From Nageia nagi (lineage: Eukaryota > Pinophyta), in assembly GCA_050084985.1 (NCBI GenBank), contig JBITNC010000001.1:165850001-165914000 (forward strand): a stretch of 64,000 nt of DNA, written 5' to 3'. Numbering within the stretch: the first letter of the stretch is position 1; every line of letters begins with the position of its first letter. The position numbers and the translations under genes are program-made. Below are positions 1-11,165 of this stretch, piece by piece. Below the pieces are notes generated by a model. The model had not been told where the DNA came from, did not search any database, and saw only the letters and a list, made by a program, of their open reading frames with translations.

Positions 1-290
1 CAACATCCATAAAGGTAGTTAGAAAATATTTGTTGCATAGAACATACATGCGATGTGTTCTTGAACAAGAAGTATCTTAAATACATCAATGAGAGTGGTG
101 ATGACCTCTCCTATAGAAAAGTGAAAAGTATTAGTATCATCACACTAATTCTCCATCAAGGTTGATAGAAAATATTTGTTGTAGGGGCATATACAAGGCA
201 TGTGTCCTATTAACAAGACTTAAAGACTCTAATTTCTCTCTCTCCTTTGTGGTGAAGATATATTCATTGATAATTATCATGGTAGGAATC
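1..290. repeat. Two-copy tandem repeat, period about 146 bp
   Basis: Two diverged copies of a block that contains a TCCATNAAGG start, the string AGAAAATATTTGTTG (at 21 and 167) and a GTGTNCT stretch. The spacing of the shared string gives the period of 146. The first copy may begin left of the window. No coding signal is visible and I do not recognise the family. Confidence 0.6.
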
Positions 291-827
291 CATGGCTCAC
301 ACTTCATTAGATAAGCCTGATCTTGTATCGAAAAAAATAGTGAAAGATAAGATTTCAAGTATATAATAAATTAACTCAAAATAAAGGTTGAATTTTGATA
401 TAAGAAACATACATTTTTTGTTCTAAATTAAGTGTATGATATTATTTTGTAAAAATTTAAGATGCAATACACAATGTAGAATGTATAGTTTATAGTTCTA
501 CATGATTTTAGCTCTCTATTCTCCAAGTGAATATGCTTAGTGTCGAGAGATGCCACCTAGATATTATCATCATTTCATGAAAAAAATTAAACCCATTAAG
601 TTTTTTGAAAGATTTACAATAAAATTAAATTTGATTCCCACAAAAAATACATAACTTGTACATTTTATTCTCCTAATTACGTAAAAATTTACTAAAATTG
701 ATCAAAACTAGCTCAATTTGAAAAATTATTCTGCTATAAATACTGTATTAGATATAAAAATAATGAAAATGAAAAAAAAATGTACTTGGTGGTCATTGTT
801 TGAAGAATGAATGACCAATGCTTGATG
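291..827. other. AT-rich stretch without recognised features
   Basis: No long reading frame, terminal repeat or motif that I recognise. It forms the left flank of the Tat-type element whose TSD starts at 828. Confidence 0.5.
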
Positions 828-832
828 TCCCT

Positions 833-1463
833 TATAGATGCCTAAAATGAATTCTTATTTATTAAATAATTTATTTTTATACAATTAAGAAATATTTATT
901 ATAAAAAGGGTTTGAAATATACCAAAGATAATGTAATCAATATAAAAGGACCATTAAACAATGTAAGTGATATCAAATGCCTATGAAAGCATCATAAACT
1001 ATGTAATATGTGATGATACCAAGGAAAAGGGAAGATTCAAATTATCCTATAAAAGAAAATCAAAGGTAATGAGTCAAAGGGGGGATTATATCATCATCAA
1101 ATGAATAGGAAAAATACATGCATACCATATATCCAAATAACAACGTTGTTTTGTAACACCACCTATGTGTGGATTTGTTATTTATCTTTTGGCACATTTA
1201 TTATCTTTAAATTTCTACATTTGATTCTACATATTTTATGATATTTATGGTGTGAGAATCCAAAATATATTGAAGTCATTGTTCTAGGATCTAAATGAGT
1301 GATGATTGTGTGAATGTGTGGCTTATGGTTTACTTCATTAGATCTAATAAAGGTACATATTTATTATTGTTATAATTGGTATATTTTAGATGTATACTTA
1401 AGTATTTGATTTGTATAAAAATAGTATTATGTTTATTGCATTTCACATTATTTTTTGTCTACA
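833..1463 (+). repeat. 5' LTR of the deleted Tat-type element
   Basis: It starts TATAGATGCC (family start TGTAGATGCC, with the G lost) and ends TCTACA. It aligns along its whole length with 3090-3719 and more distantly with 36996-37621 and 42324-42947. The normal primer binding site should follow 1463 but has been removed by the internal deletion. Confidence 0.87.
1048..1055 (+). promoter_or_regulatory. TATA box in the 5' LTR
   Basis: TATAAAAG lies 215 bp into the LTR. The same box sits 217 bp into the 3' LTR (3307-3314). In the second element of the family it sits 213 bp (TATAAATG, 37209) and 210 bp (TATAAAAG, 42534) in. Conservation of sequence and position in four LTRs supports a core promoter. 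Confidence 0.65.
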
Positions 1464-1890
1464 TTTTTATTAGTTTATATCATGATGAGGTTATTGTAAA
1501 ATTATAGCTTGAGATTCCATATTTGAGGATCTCATTACATGAAGACATTCTAGATGAAGATGCAAGAAAAGTAAGGCTACAATGGTTAGAAGCTCTTCAT
1601 GAAAAAAAAAATCATTGTATTAAAAATCAAAAAACATATCATGCAAGGCTAAAAATAGTATTTAGAAAAAGGTGAAACAAAATACATTCCAAGTGGGAGA
1701 CTTGAAGGAAAACATCAATAAAATTGCTATAAATAATGAAGTAAAAGGAAAGTTTGAGCCAAATTAGCTAGGACCATTTGTTGTAGTGGATGCTATAGGG
1801 TTAGAAGCATATAGGTTATCTTTTATGGATGGAAAATAAGATTAAAAAACCTTCAATGCCATGCATCTCAAGCACTTCTATGCATGAAGC
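1464..1890 (+). pseudogene. Integrase C-terminal fragment (Tat-type pol)
   Basis: Reading across frames gives remnants of the region after the integrase core: a degraded PFSLVYxxE start near 1468, the RISLxxD stretch near 1528, the ARKVRLQWLEAL motif near 1561, then GDLEGK, KFEPN, GPFVV, AYRLSFMDG and a final MHLKHFYA near 1860. These match the region that follows the DDE core in Tat-type integrases and align with 40890-41330. Several frameshifts and stops are present, so it cannot make a protein. It is joined directly to the LTR end at 1463. Confidence 0.8.
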
Positions 1891-2125
1891 ACAAAGCTCC
1901 ATGCCTCAAATTATCATGATGCATCAAAATGAGCTATGTGTATAGTGTGTTTCTTTTTATTTCAAGTTTTATTTTTTCTTTTTGTATAATTTTGATGCTA
2001 TATTTTTGCTTGCATGTTGATAATGCTATGTAATTTTAAAACATAAGAAAATAAAAAATATCAAGTATAATATCTTCATATTAAGGACATAAAATGCCTA
2101 ATCATTGATGACCATTGATACAACT

Positions 2126-2560
2126 AGTGAGAGTTTACTCACTTGAAATAAAATTGATGATACAACCATTAGTAAGGATGTTGATATTGGCTCATACCCA
2201 ATGGATGATGTACCTTACTGTGTATCCATACATGGTTATGCTTACAACCATAAAAGCATAATATCTTTGGATCATAGCTATAAAATATATGATCGATGTT
2301 GGCCATCAATATGGCTAGTGAGAGTTCACTCACTTAAAAAGAAAATTGATAATGCAACCATTAGTAATGATGTTGATATTGTCTCGTACCCAATGGACAA
2401 TGCACCTTACTATGCATCTATATATGGTTATGCTTACATCTATAAAAGCGTAATATCTTCAAATCATAGAAATAAAATGTATGATCACTGATGGCCATCG
2501 TTATGACTAGTGAGAGTTCATTCACTTAAAAGAAAACCAATGATACAACTATTAGTAAGA
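2126..2560 (+). repeat. 191-bp tandem repeat with conserved hairpin
   Basis: The motif AGTGAGAGTTYAYTCACTT recurs at 2126, 2317 and 2509, a period of 191-192 bp. The two full units between them match throughout. AGTGAG and CTCACT can pair as a short hairpin (the third copy has one change). The same repeat lies at the same place, between integrase and polypurine tract, in the related element at 41565 and 41755. A 96-codon open frame (2201-2491) runs through it; I regard that frame as chance. Confidence 0.85.
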
Positions 2561-3075
2561 ATGTTGACATTGGCTTATAGCCAATAGATGATACATATCA
2601 TTACGTATCCAAGACTTGCTACATAATGTTTCTAAAATAATTTTTTGTTACATGATATTTCCTAAATTATCTTGTTTTTATAGGTAAAAAAAAAAATTAG
2701 AATCCAACACATCCACATCATACATAGTACTACCCACACATCACTAGTGTCATTCATTATGATGTATAAAAGTATAAAATTTGTACAACTTTTTTGTATC
2801 AAGATATGGACATTGGAACATAAGACTCCCTAGTATAAAATGTGAAGGAGCATTCAATTTCATGCTTGAGCATAAAAATGGGTAAAAGAGATATTCCTTC
2901 ATGTTTTTCTGGCTACACCAATAATGGATCTTTCTTGGGGTAACCAAGCCAAAAGGGGATAGTGAAGGGCCTACATTAGAAGACCATGCTATTGTACAAG
3001 AGTCTAAAATTATCAAAAAACGTATTCTACTCTTTCTTTTTGGACATGTAACTTCATGTGTTTCATTACACCTCC
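2561..3075 (+). other. 3' non-coding block of the Tat-type element
   Basis: It aligns with about 41820-42309 in the related element, including strings such as TTGTATCAAG, GACATTGGAAC and CACCTCC just before the polypurine tract. Short conserved amino-acid strings can be read (for example G-S/A-F-L-G then S-Q-K-G), but stops interrupt every frame in both copies. It may be an untranslated region or a dead post-integrase frame. Confidence 0.55.
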
Positions 3076-3089
3076 AAAGAGGGGAAAAA
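3076..3089 (+). other. Polypurine tract
   Basis: AAAGAGGGGAAAAA lies directly before the 3' LTR. The related element has AAACAGGGGAAAAA at the same place (42310-42323). This is the usual second-strand priming site of LTR retrotransposons. Confidence 0.85.
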
Positions 3090-3719
3090 TATAGACACCT
3101 AAAAAATGAATTATTATTTATTAAATAATTCATTTATATAGAATCAAGAGATATTTATTGTAAAAAGGGGTTGAAGTATACCCAAGGTAATGTAATCAAT
3201 GTAAAAGGACCACTAAATAATGTAAGTGGTATCAAATGCATATGAAAGCATCATAAATTATGTTATATGTGATGATACTAAGGTGAAGGGAAGATCTATA
3301 CATTATTATAAAAGAATATCAAAGAAAATGAATCAAAGGGTGGAGAAGATCATCATCGAATAGATAGGAAAATAAATGTAGATCATATATTTGAATAACA
3401 ATGATATTTGTAAAACCACCTATCTATGGATCTATTATTTATCTTCCATTTCATTTCTTATCTTTCAATTTTTGCATCTAATTCTACATGTTTTATGACT
3501 TTGGTGACATGTGAACCCTAAAGATGTTGATGTCATTTTAATAGCATCCAAATGAGTGGTGATTGCATGAATGTGTTGCTTATGGCTTACTTCATCAAAT
3601 CTAATAAAGTACATGTTTATTATTTCTATAACCAATATATTTCATATGTATACTTTAGTATTTGATTTGTAGAAAAATAATGTTATGTTTATTGCATTTT
3701 GCATTATTTTACATCTACA
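3090..3719 (+). repeat. 3' LTR of the deleted Tat-type element
   Basis: It starts TATAGACACC after the polypurine tract, ends ATCTACA, and is followed by the TSD TCCCT. It is clearly diverged from the 5' LTR, which points to an old insertion. Confidence 0.87.
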
Positions 3720-3724
3720 TCCCT

Positions 3725-5679
3725 CCTTTATAGTAATATGTTGAGATATGATGTTAAACAAATCTAGTTGATGACACTATAGAATACTAAAACATTGGTT
3801 CAAAAATGTTGAATTCCCCTAGTGTATCCTCTACCTAGAGATTAAAATACAATGTGAGAATGTGTAAAATGAATTGATGATATGGTGTATTGATAAAGTT
3901 TACATTAAATGCTCTTTTGGTAACAATTATATGCTTTCATTTATTCTTAAATTTTAGTATGTTTTTCAATGCAAACATCATAAAAGTGGATATGCAACTT
4001 ATTTTTTATTTCATCCAACTCTTGATGTTGGAGTGATGGCATTAGGGACTGAGTGGTGTCCCTCATTGTAGGTATTTTAAAAGTTTATAGTTTCTTATAA
4101 TAGTTAGTAGCAAGGATGAAATGATGAAAATTGGTAGTGTATTATATAATAATCAAAATTTTTTAGTAAAAGGAAAATTGGGGCAAGTTGGCCCAATCTT
4201 ATGAAATAATTTTAAATTTTTTAGATAAAATTGTAGTATTACAAAATATAAATGCATATTTAGTTGTTTTCAGTATCTCATAATATTTTAAGATTTTAAA
4301 CTATTTTGATAAAAATTCTTGGGTGTTTCCACTTGAGATATTATAATTATTCTAGAGGTATTTGATATAGAGGCTTGATAAGAAGTAAACCAAGTCTTAT
4401 TGTTCTTTGAGATAATATTGATATGAATATTCATGATATGCTTGACGTTTGAAAGTTAGTATTGGCCAATGCATGCAATCAGGTGGTGTATGCCAAGGTA
4501 AATTTTTATTTTTTAATATGATTAATATTTAGAGGTTTCTCTTGATTTTACTAGCTCTACTCTTCACTAGCAAATAAAACTACAGTAATAGAACTCTTGA
4601 CTAGATATACTCTTGACTAGATATATCCAAAAGAGAAGTGCTAGATTTGTGGATTGTAAGTTCAAACCTTTCTTCTTTTTTGACATAATATCTAGTACTA
4701 TATATTCAAATAGAAAGGCTACCAATTTCTCCTCTTGCTTGAGTTTTGATACAACTAGCTATATAGCCCAAGGGAAAATCTTTGAATACGTTAATAGTCA
4801 AATTTGAGGAATTTGGTTAATATGTCAGTAATGGGATCTAAGGAATTGGTCCCAATGGAGAAGTAGAATAATGTGCCCTCAAATTAATAAGTTTCTAAGT
4901 AAGGGAAATAGTACTATTTCTACTCTATAAATATTAATTGAGATAGGAAACACATTTTCGTCACCCATTATTATTAATCAAGGGTGATATGATGGGAAAT
5001 AATTAGTTCCCATTTTTTCTACTATTACAATAAAAGAAAACTAAACAATAAATTTATAGGGTTATTCCCCTTCTCATGCAATAGTTAATCAATAGGGCCT
5101 TTATACAAAAGGGGCAATAGGAAAATGCATGCAATTAGGAAGTGTACATAAAGTTCAACATAATCCCTCTTCAATAAGTTGAGGCAAAAAGTCCTTTTCC
5201 ATAGGTTGAGGCAATCTCTTTTGGTAAGCCCTATTCAATAAGTTGAGGTAGTAAATTATTTTTGACAAAATAAGTTAATCTTTTGATAAGCCCTTTGCAA
5301 TAAGTTGAGGAAATCCTGGATGGATAAGCCACTAAGGATAGGTTTGATTTCTTTCACTAAATGATATACATGTGAGATTTAATTTATATATTTGATATAT
5401 TAATGAACTTTAATGTCTATATTTGAGATATTATATGTGAAAAATATTTTTTATTTTAAGGTGATTATAGGTTCCTTAGTCTTTGTATTAGGTTTTTTGT
5501 ATAAGGAGAGATCCCTCATATTCAGAACCAAGATAAAGAGAGGGTAAGATATTGGTAAAAACTAGGGCATCCAAGCTTCTTATGTGAAGAAATAATTTAG
5601 CAAGTATTTTGTTCTTTGATCTTTTTTATACTTTGAATTATGCTTTGATTTTATTTTATCCCAAAAGTATCAAAATATA
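3725..5679. other. Gene-free stretch with small repeats
   Basis: No coding motifs that I recognise. A perfect 16-bp tandem duplication of ACTCTTGACTAGATAT lies at 4593-4624. Between about 5165 and 5320 a motif near CAATAAGTTGAGGNAA recurs at least four times at uneven spacing, often with an AGTCC/AAGCCCT string beside it. Nothing else stands out. Confidence 0.5.
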
Positions 5680-5748
5680 TCCAAAGTGGGGCATTTATTA
5701 ATACCTAAAAATGAATTTTAATTTAATTAAAATTTACATTTTAGGTAT
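5680..5748. repeat. 48-bp imperfect palindrome behind a polypurine-like tract
   Basis: 5701-5748 is an inverted repeat with arms of about 24 bp (ATACCTAAAAATGAATTT and its near complement). Just before it, CCAAAGTGGGGCA resembles the polypurine tract of the Tat-type family, and ACCTAAAAATGAA resembles the start of its LTR. It may be a diverged LTR edge; no partner LTR was found. Confidence 0.45.
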
Positions 5749-6469
5749 CTAGAATTAATTATTTATTCAAGTAATTTATTATTATTTTGAGTATTGTGCA
5801 CTCTCACTTCCTTTATATTTTATGGTAACAGGTCAACCTAGAGATAAGCCCTAGAAGGTGTCTTGTCATTAGAACTTGATAAGACTAAGGAGGAACCTTG
5901 GAATTATACTTATTACCTATAAAGGAAGTGAAGGATTATGCATCCTGTATCATGATATAATTTGGATCCTTGATATGTGGTGACAAAGATACTTTTAACT
6001 GATGTTCTTCAATGCCACCTATCATATATGAATTTTGTTATACTAAAGAATACTTCATTCTAACAATAATATAATCTATCACATGTTAATAACCTAGCCT
6101 CAAAGAAGATTTCACATTTATGATTGAAGGATATAAGGAATTTTGTGTGGTATGTCAAGTAATAGTATTCCATTTTGGGAAGTGGCACTCTATGAAGGTG
6201 TGGTTTGGTGGTCCCAATTATTGGAAAATTTTATCAATAAATTCTTTGAGTTAGGTGTGAGCTACAATCTCTATGATAGTTAAAGTAAAAGGTTCATAAT
6301 TTAATTTTAATTCAAATATGATAGATTAATATTAAGTAAGCATTTTGAATTATTATCATCTTTGTATTAGATTTCTTTAGTCAATAATAGGACTATGATC
6401 TTTGTGAATTCTTCTATTATAGGTTGTAATTTAATACTATAATTAACCCTAAAAATTAACCACAAACTA

Positions 6470-8627
6470 ATCATTTTTTTTAAATAGTATATATTCCTTT
6501 CTTTGAGATGTTCATTCTATTTACAAGGCATTGCCCCTAAGGCAAACACGATGGATGAAATATAAAGTTATGCTTCTTTTGCAAAGTTCATTGGAACCAA
6601 AATAGGATGGTTGAATAAATATTATTAGATATCTTCAAATATTATTTAACTCTTATCATTGCATACAAATTTGATATCTTTCTTAATAAAATGAGTAAAA
6701 GGCATACATTTATCACCAATTTGAGAAATAAATCTTCTTATAAAATTGATTTTTCCTTGGAGATTCCTTATTTTCTTGAGATTTTTAATAGGTAGTGTAC
6801 TAATGATAGCTTTTACCTTTTTGGGATCAACCTTAATTCTTATTTGTGAAACCATGAAACCCAGTAACTTTCCTAAAGTAATACCAAAAGTAGATTTTTG
6901 TGGTTTCAATATGAGATTATATTTTTCAAGAATGTTAAACACCTCATCTATTAGCTACAAATGATCTTGGTCTTGCTTGTAATTTAGTAAAATATTATCA
7001 ATATAAACTTCAATTGACTTATGAATATGCTCATGAAACATAGATACCATTGCACTTTGGTAAGTGGATCCTGAATTTTTTATGCCAAAGGGCATTACCT
7101 TACAACAAAAATTTTCCCATAGAGTAGTAAAAGTTATTTTGTATTGGTAATCTAGGTTAATCAATATTTGATTAAAACCAAAAATTCCTTATATAAAAGA
7201 TAAAGTGTCATGACTAGATATACTATCCAAAATTATATCAATGTTTAGTAAATGGAAATCATATTTTGGGTAAACATTATTTATATCTCTAAAATTATTA
7301 CAAATCCTTATTTCTCCATTTGAGTTTGTAACAAGAACTATAATATCTATCCATTCACAATAATCTATTAGTATGATGAACCTAACATTTAAATACTTTT
7401 ATATCTCTTTCTTGACCAACAATACTTTTAGTAGGATGCATATTTCTAATATTTTTCTTTACATGTTTAGTCCCTTTTCTAATAGGTAAACTATGCATGA
7501 AAAATGATGAATTTAAACTAGACATATTGGAATAAGACTAAGCAAAATTTTTACTACATGTAAGAAATTTATCTTTTTATGTTTCTTACTGATTTAAATG
7601 AAGACAAGCTCCAATCTTGACTTCTCTTGCCTATTCAATAGTTCTACAATTGACATCAAGAAACTCTTCAGCTAGAAATGTTAACTCATATCCTTTTTCA
7701 ACATAGATGGAAGCTTTCCAACCTAGGAATATTAGTCATCTGAGTCTCCTCATCAATCCTATTATGCTTGAAACATCTCAATGAAATTGATTTATTACCT
7801 AAAGTATCCATATTTAGCAAGAAAATAAGGTGGATTTGTTTTATTATTTGACTTGGGTAGCTCAAAATGTACCCCTCTATGTTCAAGAAAAGTATTATGG
7901 ATTGAAAAATAATCAAATTCAAGTGTAATATCAACATAAATCCATAACTACTAATCAATCTCATTTGAAAGCTCTATCAAGTTACATTATGAAACAAACT
8001 TGATAGGTATCATAGACTTAACAATGGATAAAGTACATCCTAAAACTTTTTTTATCTTTTTGAGGGCCTAAATCTAATGGAAAAGAAGGTATACCCTTCT
8101 TTGATTTTCCTATAGCCCCTCCTTTATAACTAGAATTTTTTTCTAAGCACTTTTTAGTACAAGGATATGGAAAAAATTCATTACAAATCTTACATGTCTG
8201 ATTGCATCTTTTTTTCTATCTTAGGATCAAGAACAAGTGTTAGAGAAGTTGTAAAGTAAGAAGTGATAGATTGATAATCCTCTTCATGGTGTAAATGCCT
8301 TTTCACATAATATGTACTCTATTCATACCATATTATTTTACATTGTTCAAGGTTTTTTAAATGAAGGATATGGGATCCAAGTTTTGAATTTTCTATATGC
8401 TAATACTAGACTTTATAATTTTTCTTATATTTTTGCTTTCTCTAACATAGATTGTGGTTCCTTTTGAAGATTACTTAATAAATTTATATGATGGATGTCT
8501 AATCCATTAATCTCTAGATCTGCTAAATTGTACAATGCATAAGGCTCATGATCTATTCCACTATGTGAATCTATACTTCATACTCAAATTTGAGGTAATT
8601 ATGTAAGATGGTTGTAATTTCCCTCAT
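6470..8627 (-). pseudogene. Tat-type RT and RNase H start, degraded fragment
   Basis: Read from right to left: a glycine motif YKGGAIGKSKKG (8128-8093) like the G-patch found between protease and RT in Tat elements; RT fragments near 7350-7165; then CCKVMPFGIKNSGSTYQ and EVYIDNILL (7164-6955), which is the RT active-site region with YVDD changed to YIDN; next KSTFGITLGKLLGFMVS and VDPKKVKAI (6942-6646), the RT thumb; and near 6600-6470 the start of the RNase H region. Stops and frame changes occur throughout. The copia element begins at 8628, so the upstream part has been cut off or displaced beyond 16425. Confidence 0.82.
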
Positions 8628-10785
8628 TGTTAGTCACACAATGACACTGAGAGGGGGGTGAATCAATGTGTTATGTTTTAAAATTTCAAATGATAAAATT
8701 ATAAAATAAAGGAATTCAAAACTAATAATAAATAAATCAAGCACATCAAGATATCATGACTCGGCATAAGATGTAACAAGGTTCACCAATTTGGCTACAT
8801 CCCTAAATAAGACTACTTGGATCATGGTCCAAATCCATCCATTACAAAGCACCAACTTTACAATCATTTACTAGCACCAACTAAAAGGAGCACCAACCCC
8901 TTTTATTATTAGCACCAACTAAAAGGAACATCAACCCTTGAGTTACCAACATCCACTAGAAGGATCATCAACCCATGTGATAAGAACCCACTTGGTATTT
9001 AAAGTTTGATAAGAGATTGACATATAAAAATTCCTTCATTGAAAATAGTACCCTCTTTGGTTTTTAGCTTTTCTCTTTCCTTTCTCTCTACATCTTACTA
9101 ATATCTAGTCCCTTGTACTACCATATGTAATATAAACTCTATAATTATCAATCTAGATACTTCTTTTCAAATGTATAACTGAGCTCTCTTAATTTTTACC
9201 TTAATATGTAGTATTTTGTAATTTGGGTTGTATTCGTTTCACCTAGACATTCAAAACTGCAATTTATCCTATTTCAGCTTTACCTCAACATACAACATTA
9301 TTCAAATATGGATATTATAAACTATACACCTCAACTTATAACATTCTTCAATTTGGTATGTCTACTATTAAATACATTCTCTGCTATTACCATCTGAAGT
9401 ATGCTTTGATTTTGTATATTAAGATTCTCTTAATCTCATTTTTCTATATCTGAGCTCTCTTCACCTTAATATTGTATTCCAATTTCTCTATATTCATCCT
9501 TACCTTAATCTACAACCTTCTATAATCTCAAATATCTATTCTTCATCTCAACAAATTGTCTCCCATGCTCTCCAACCTCACATCCTCAACAACCTCAATA
9601 CATACATAGTTCACGCAAACCCCCCCCCCCCTTTTTTTATTTTTACAGCTTCTTTCTATTTTCATGCACATGTTTTTTATTAACTTTCCTTTTTTTAATT
9701 ACATTTTATTTATTCATGATAAGTATTTTTCTCTCCACACTCAAGTAACTAAAATATAATTTCATGCATTATCTCTTTTAATTCAATCTTTTGCTTTTGT
9801 ACTGCAGTTAACCACTTCTAATTTTACTATTTTTAGCCTTTTCTATTATGCATGCAATATAACTTGGGTTTTTATATTCTTGGCAATTTTTCTCATGTAA
9901 ATCCTTATGTACGTCTTCTCAGACACTTAATATACATACATATTTCCCCAAAATTCATCTAACAATACAATTTAATATTCTAGGTATAACTATCTTTTTA
10001 CCAATTTTTTTAGTAATCAAAACATGCCTAGATGCCCTTTATGGAGTGCTCATAATTTATACCTCATAAATTCAATGACTACCAAATTATATCCATGTGT
10101 TCTTGGTTGTATAAACTACATCTAGTTCTATTTTCAACTCTTAGCTCTTTAATATTCTTGACTAACATCACTATAAATTTTCCTCTAACATAGATTTTTC
10201 GCTAGAATTTCTAGCAGTTAAAAAGTGTGAAACTATCATTTTTTAGGCCCTAAAACTTCTAGATTACTTATCCACATGCACTCAAATTTGGATCATGTTT
10301 TTTATCTAATATGAATTACCACTAGTTTGTATTTGGTACCTTAACTCACTTTGGATAATTTCCAGTAGATCTGCTAATATGATTTCTATCAGAAACTATG
10401 AGAGCTTTTAAAACTATGAGAGCTTCAAAAACTATGAGAGCTCTAGAAAATGTGAGAGTTGTAAAAACTATGAGAGCTTCAAAGAATGTAAGAGCAAAAA
10501 ATATGAGAGCTTCATAAACTATGAGAGCTCTAAAAACTAGAAATATTACACTTTAGAAAGAATGAAACCTTCATTATTTTTTATTTATAGCTTAGCAAAA
10601 TTATAGTTTTATTCATGCTCCAAAAACCATGGAGAAGAGAGAAATCTATTCATGCCATTAGAATATGCCTAGTTTTTCTACAATTGATATGATACTCATT
10701 TTTTTCCTATGTTGACAACAATGACAAAACATTCTTATAACTTGAAAACAATGATAAGATATTCTAGGACCTCCTTTACTCAACA
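8628..10785 (-). repeat. 3' LTR of copia family A
   Basis: On the minus strand it begins TGTTGAGTAAAGG (10785) and ends GACTAACA (8628). It contains GCACCAACTARAAGGAGCACC-type short repeats (8860-8970), a 12-base C run at 9620-9631, and the 18-bp array at 10390-10545. It aligns with 14017-16425. Confidence 0.87.
10390..10545 (-). repeat. LTR minisatellite, about 18-bp unit
   Basis: About nine imperfect copies of AAACTATGAGAGCTTCAA. The array starts about 240 bp from the LTR start on the minus strand. The other LTR has a longer version at 15910-16170, which explains part of the difference in LTR length. Confidence 0.8.
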
Positions 10786-10803
10786 TTCTCCCTTTTTGGC
10801 ATT
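10786..10803 (-). other. Polypurine tract of copia family A
   Basis: Minus-strand reading GCCAAAAAGGGAGAA directly before the LTR start TGTTGAGT. This is the form usual for SIRE-type copia elements. Confidence 0.85.
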
Positions 10804-11029
10804 GTTTGACACACACATACATACTTGGAAAGTTTTACTATTTTTGCCAATGTTTCTTTCTCTCTCTTTGACAATAATAATAAGGGGTGGCATCTAGCTT
10901 CTTCTTTACTAAAAATTTGCTTTGTAACAACTCCCCTTAATATTGTACATACCATCCTCAAATAATTACTTATAAGAAATAATAAATATGCATAAGAGCA
11001 TAAGATATACATAAGTTTCTCTCCTAAAG

Positions 11030-11165
11030 GATGTGCTACCACCCTTGTAGCCTAGGTTTTGGGAAGTGTAGTAACTCCCAACTTCTTTCTTAGATATTCA
11101 AAAAAATCATTAGGTAGTGGATTTGTAAATATGTTAACTACTTTCTCTACTTCAATATAGATCAA
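11030..11165 (-). pseudogene. End of copia pol (RNase H C-terminus)
   Basis: Minus-strand reading gives EKVVNIFTNPLPNDFFEYLRKK and GVTTLP (written here with the family pattern ADIFTKPLPxxxFExLRxxLGV in mind), the common end of copia polyproteins. A short VVAHPLGEKL stretch follows. The RT and most of RNase H are not found upstream. Confidence 0.75.

Larger units (their letters stand above)
828..3724 (+). mobile_element. Tat-type Ty3/gypsy element, large internal deletion
   Basis: A complete insertion unit with TSD TCCCT on both sides (828-832 and 3720-3724), two LTRs of about 630 bp (833-1463 and 3090-3719) and an internal part of only 1.6 kb. The internal part starts directly inside the integrase C-terminal region, then has a 191-bp tandem repeat, a 3' non-coding block and a polypurine tract. 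Gag, protease, RT, RNase H and the integrase core are absent. It belongs to the same family as the element at 36991-42952: the LTR ends, the integrase tail, the 191-bp repeat and the polypurine tract all correspond. The lineage call rests on the integrase tail pattern (GDLVL, then GPFVV, then MDG, then MHLKxFY), which is typical of the Tat/Athila group. Confidence 0.88.

Noticed and set aside
2201-2491. 96-codon frame across the 191-bp tandem repeat, with a repeated YPMDxxPYxxSI pattern
   Set aside because: The frame is broken in the third unit and in the related copy at 41.6 kb, and one period is 191 bp, which is not a multiple of three. It is best explained as a chance frame in a repeat.
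2750-3133. 127-codon minus-strand frame
   Set aside because: It runs antisense over the 3' non-coding block, polypurine tract and LTR start of the Tat-type element, is not kept in the related element, and matches no family.
9620-9631. Run of twelve C followed by T
   Set aside because: A simple homopolymer inside a copia LTR, absent from the other LTR; possibly a slippage or sequencing effect and not a functional signal.
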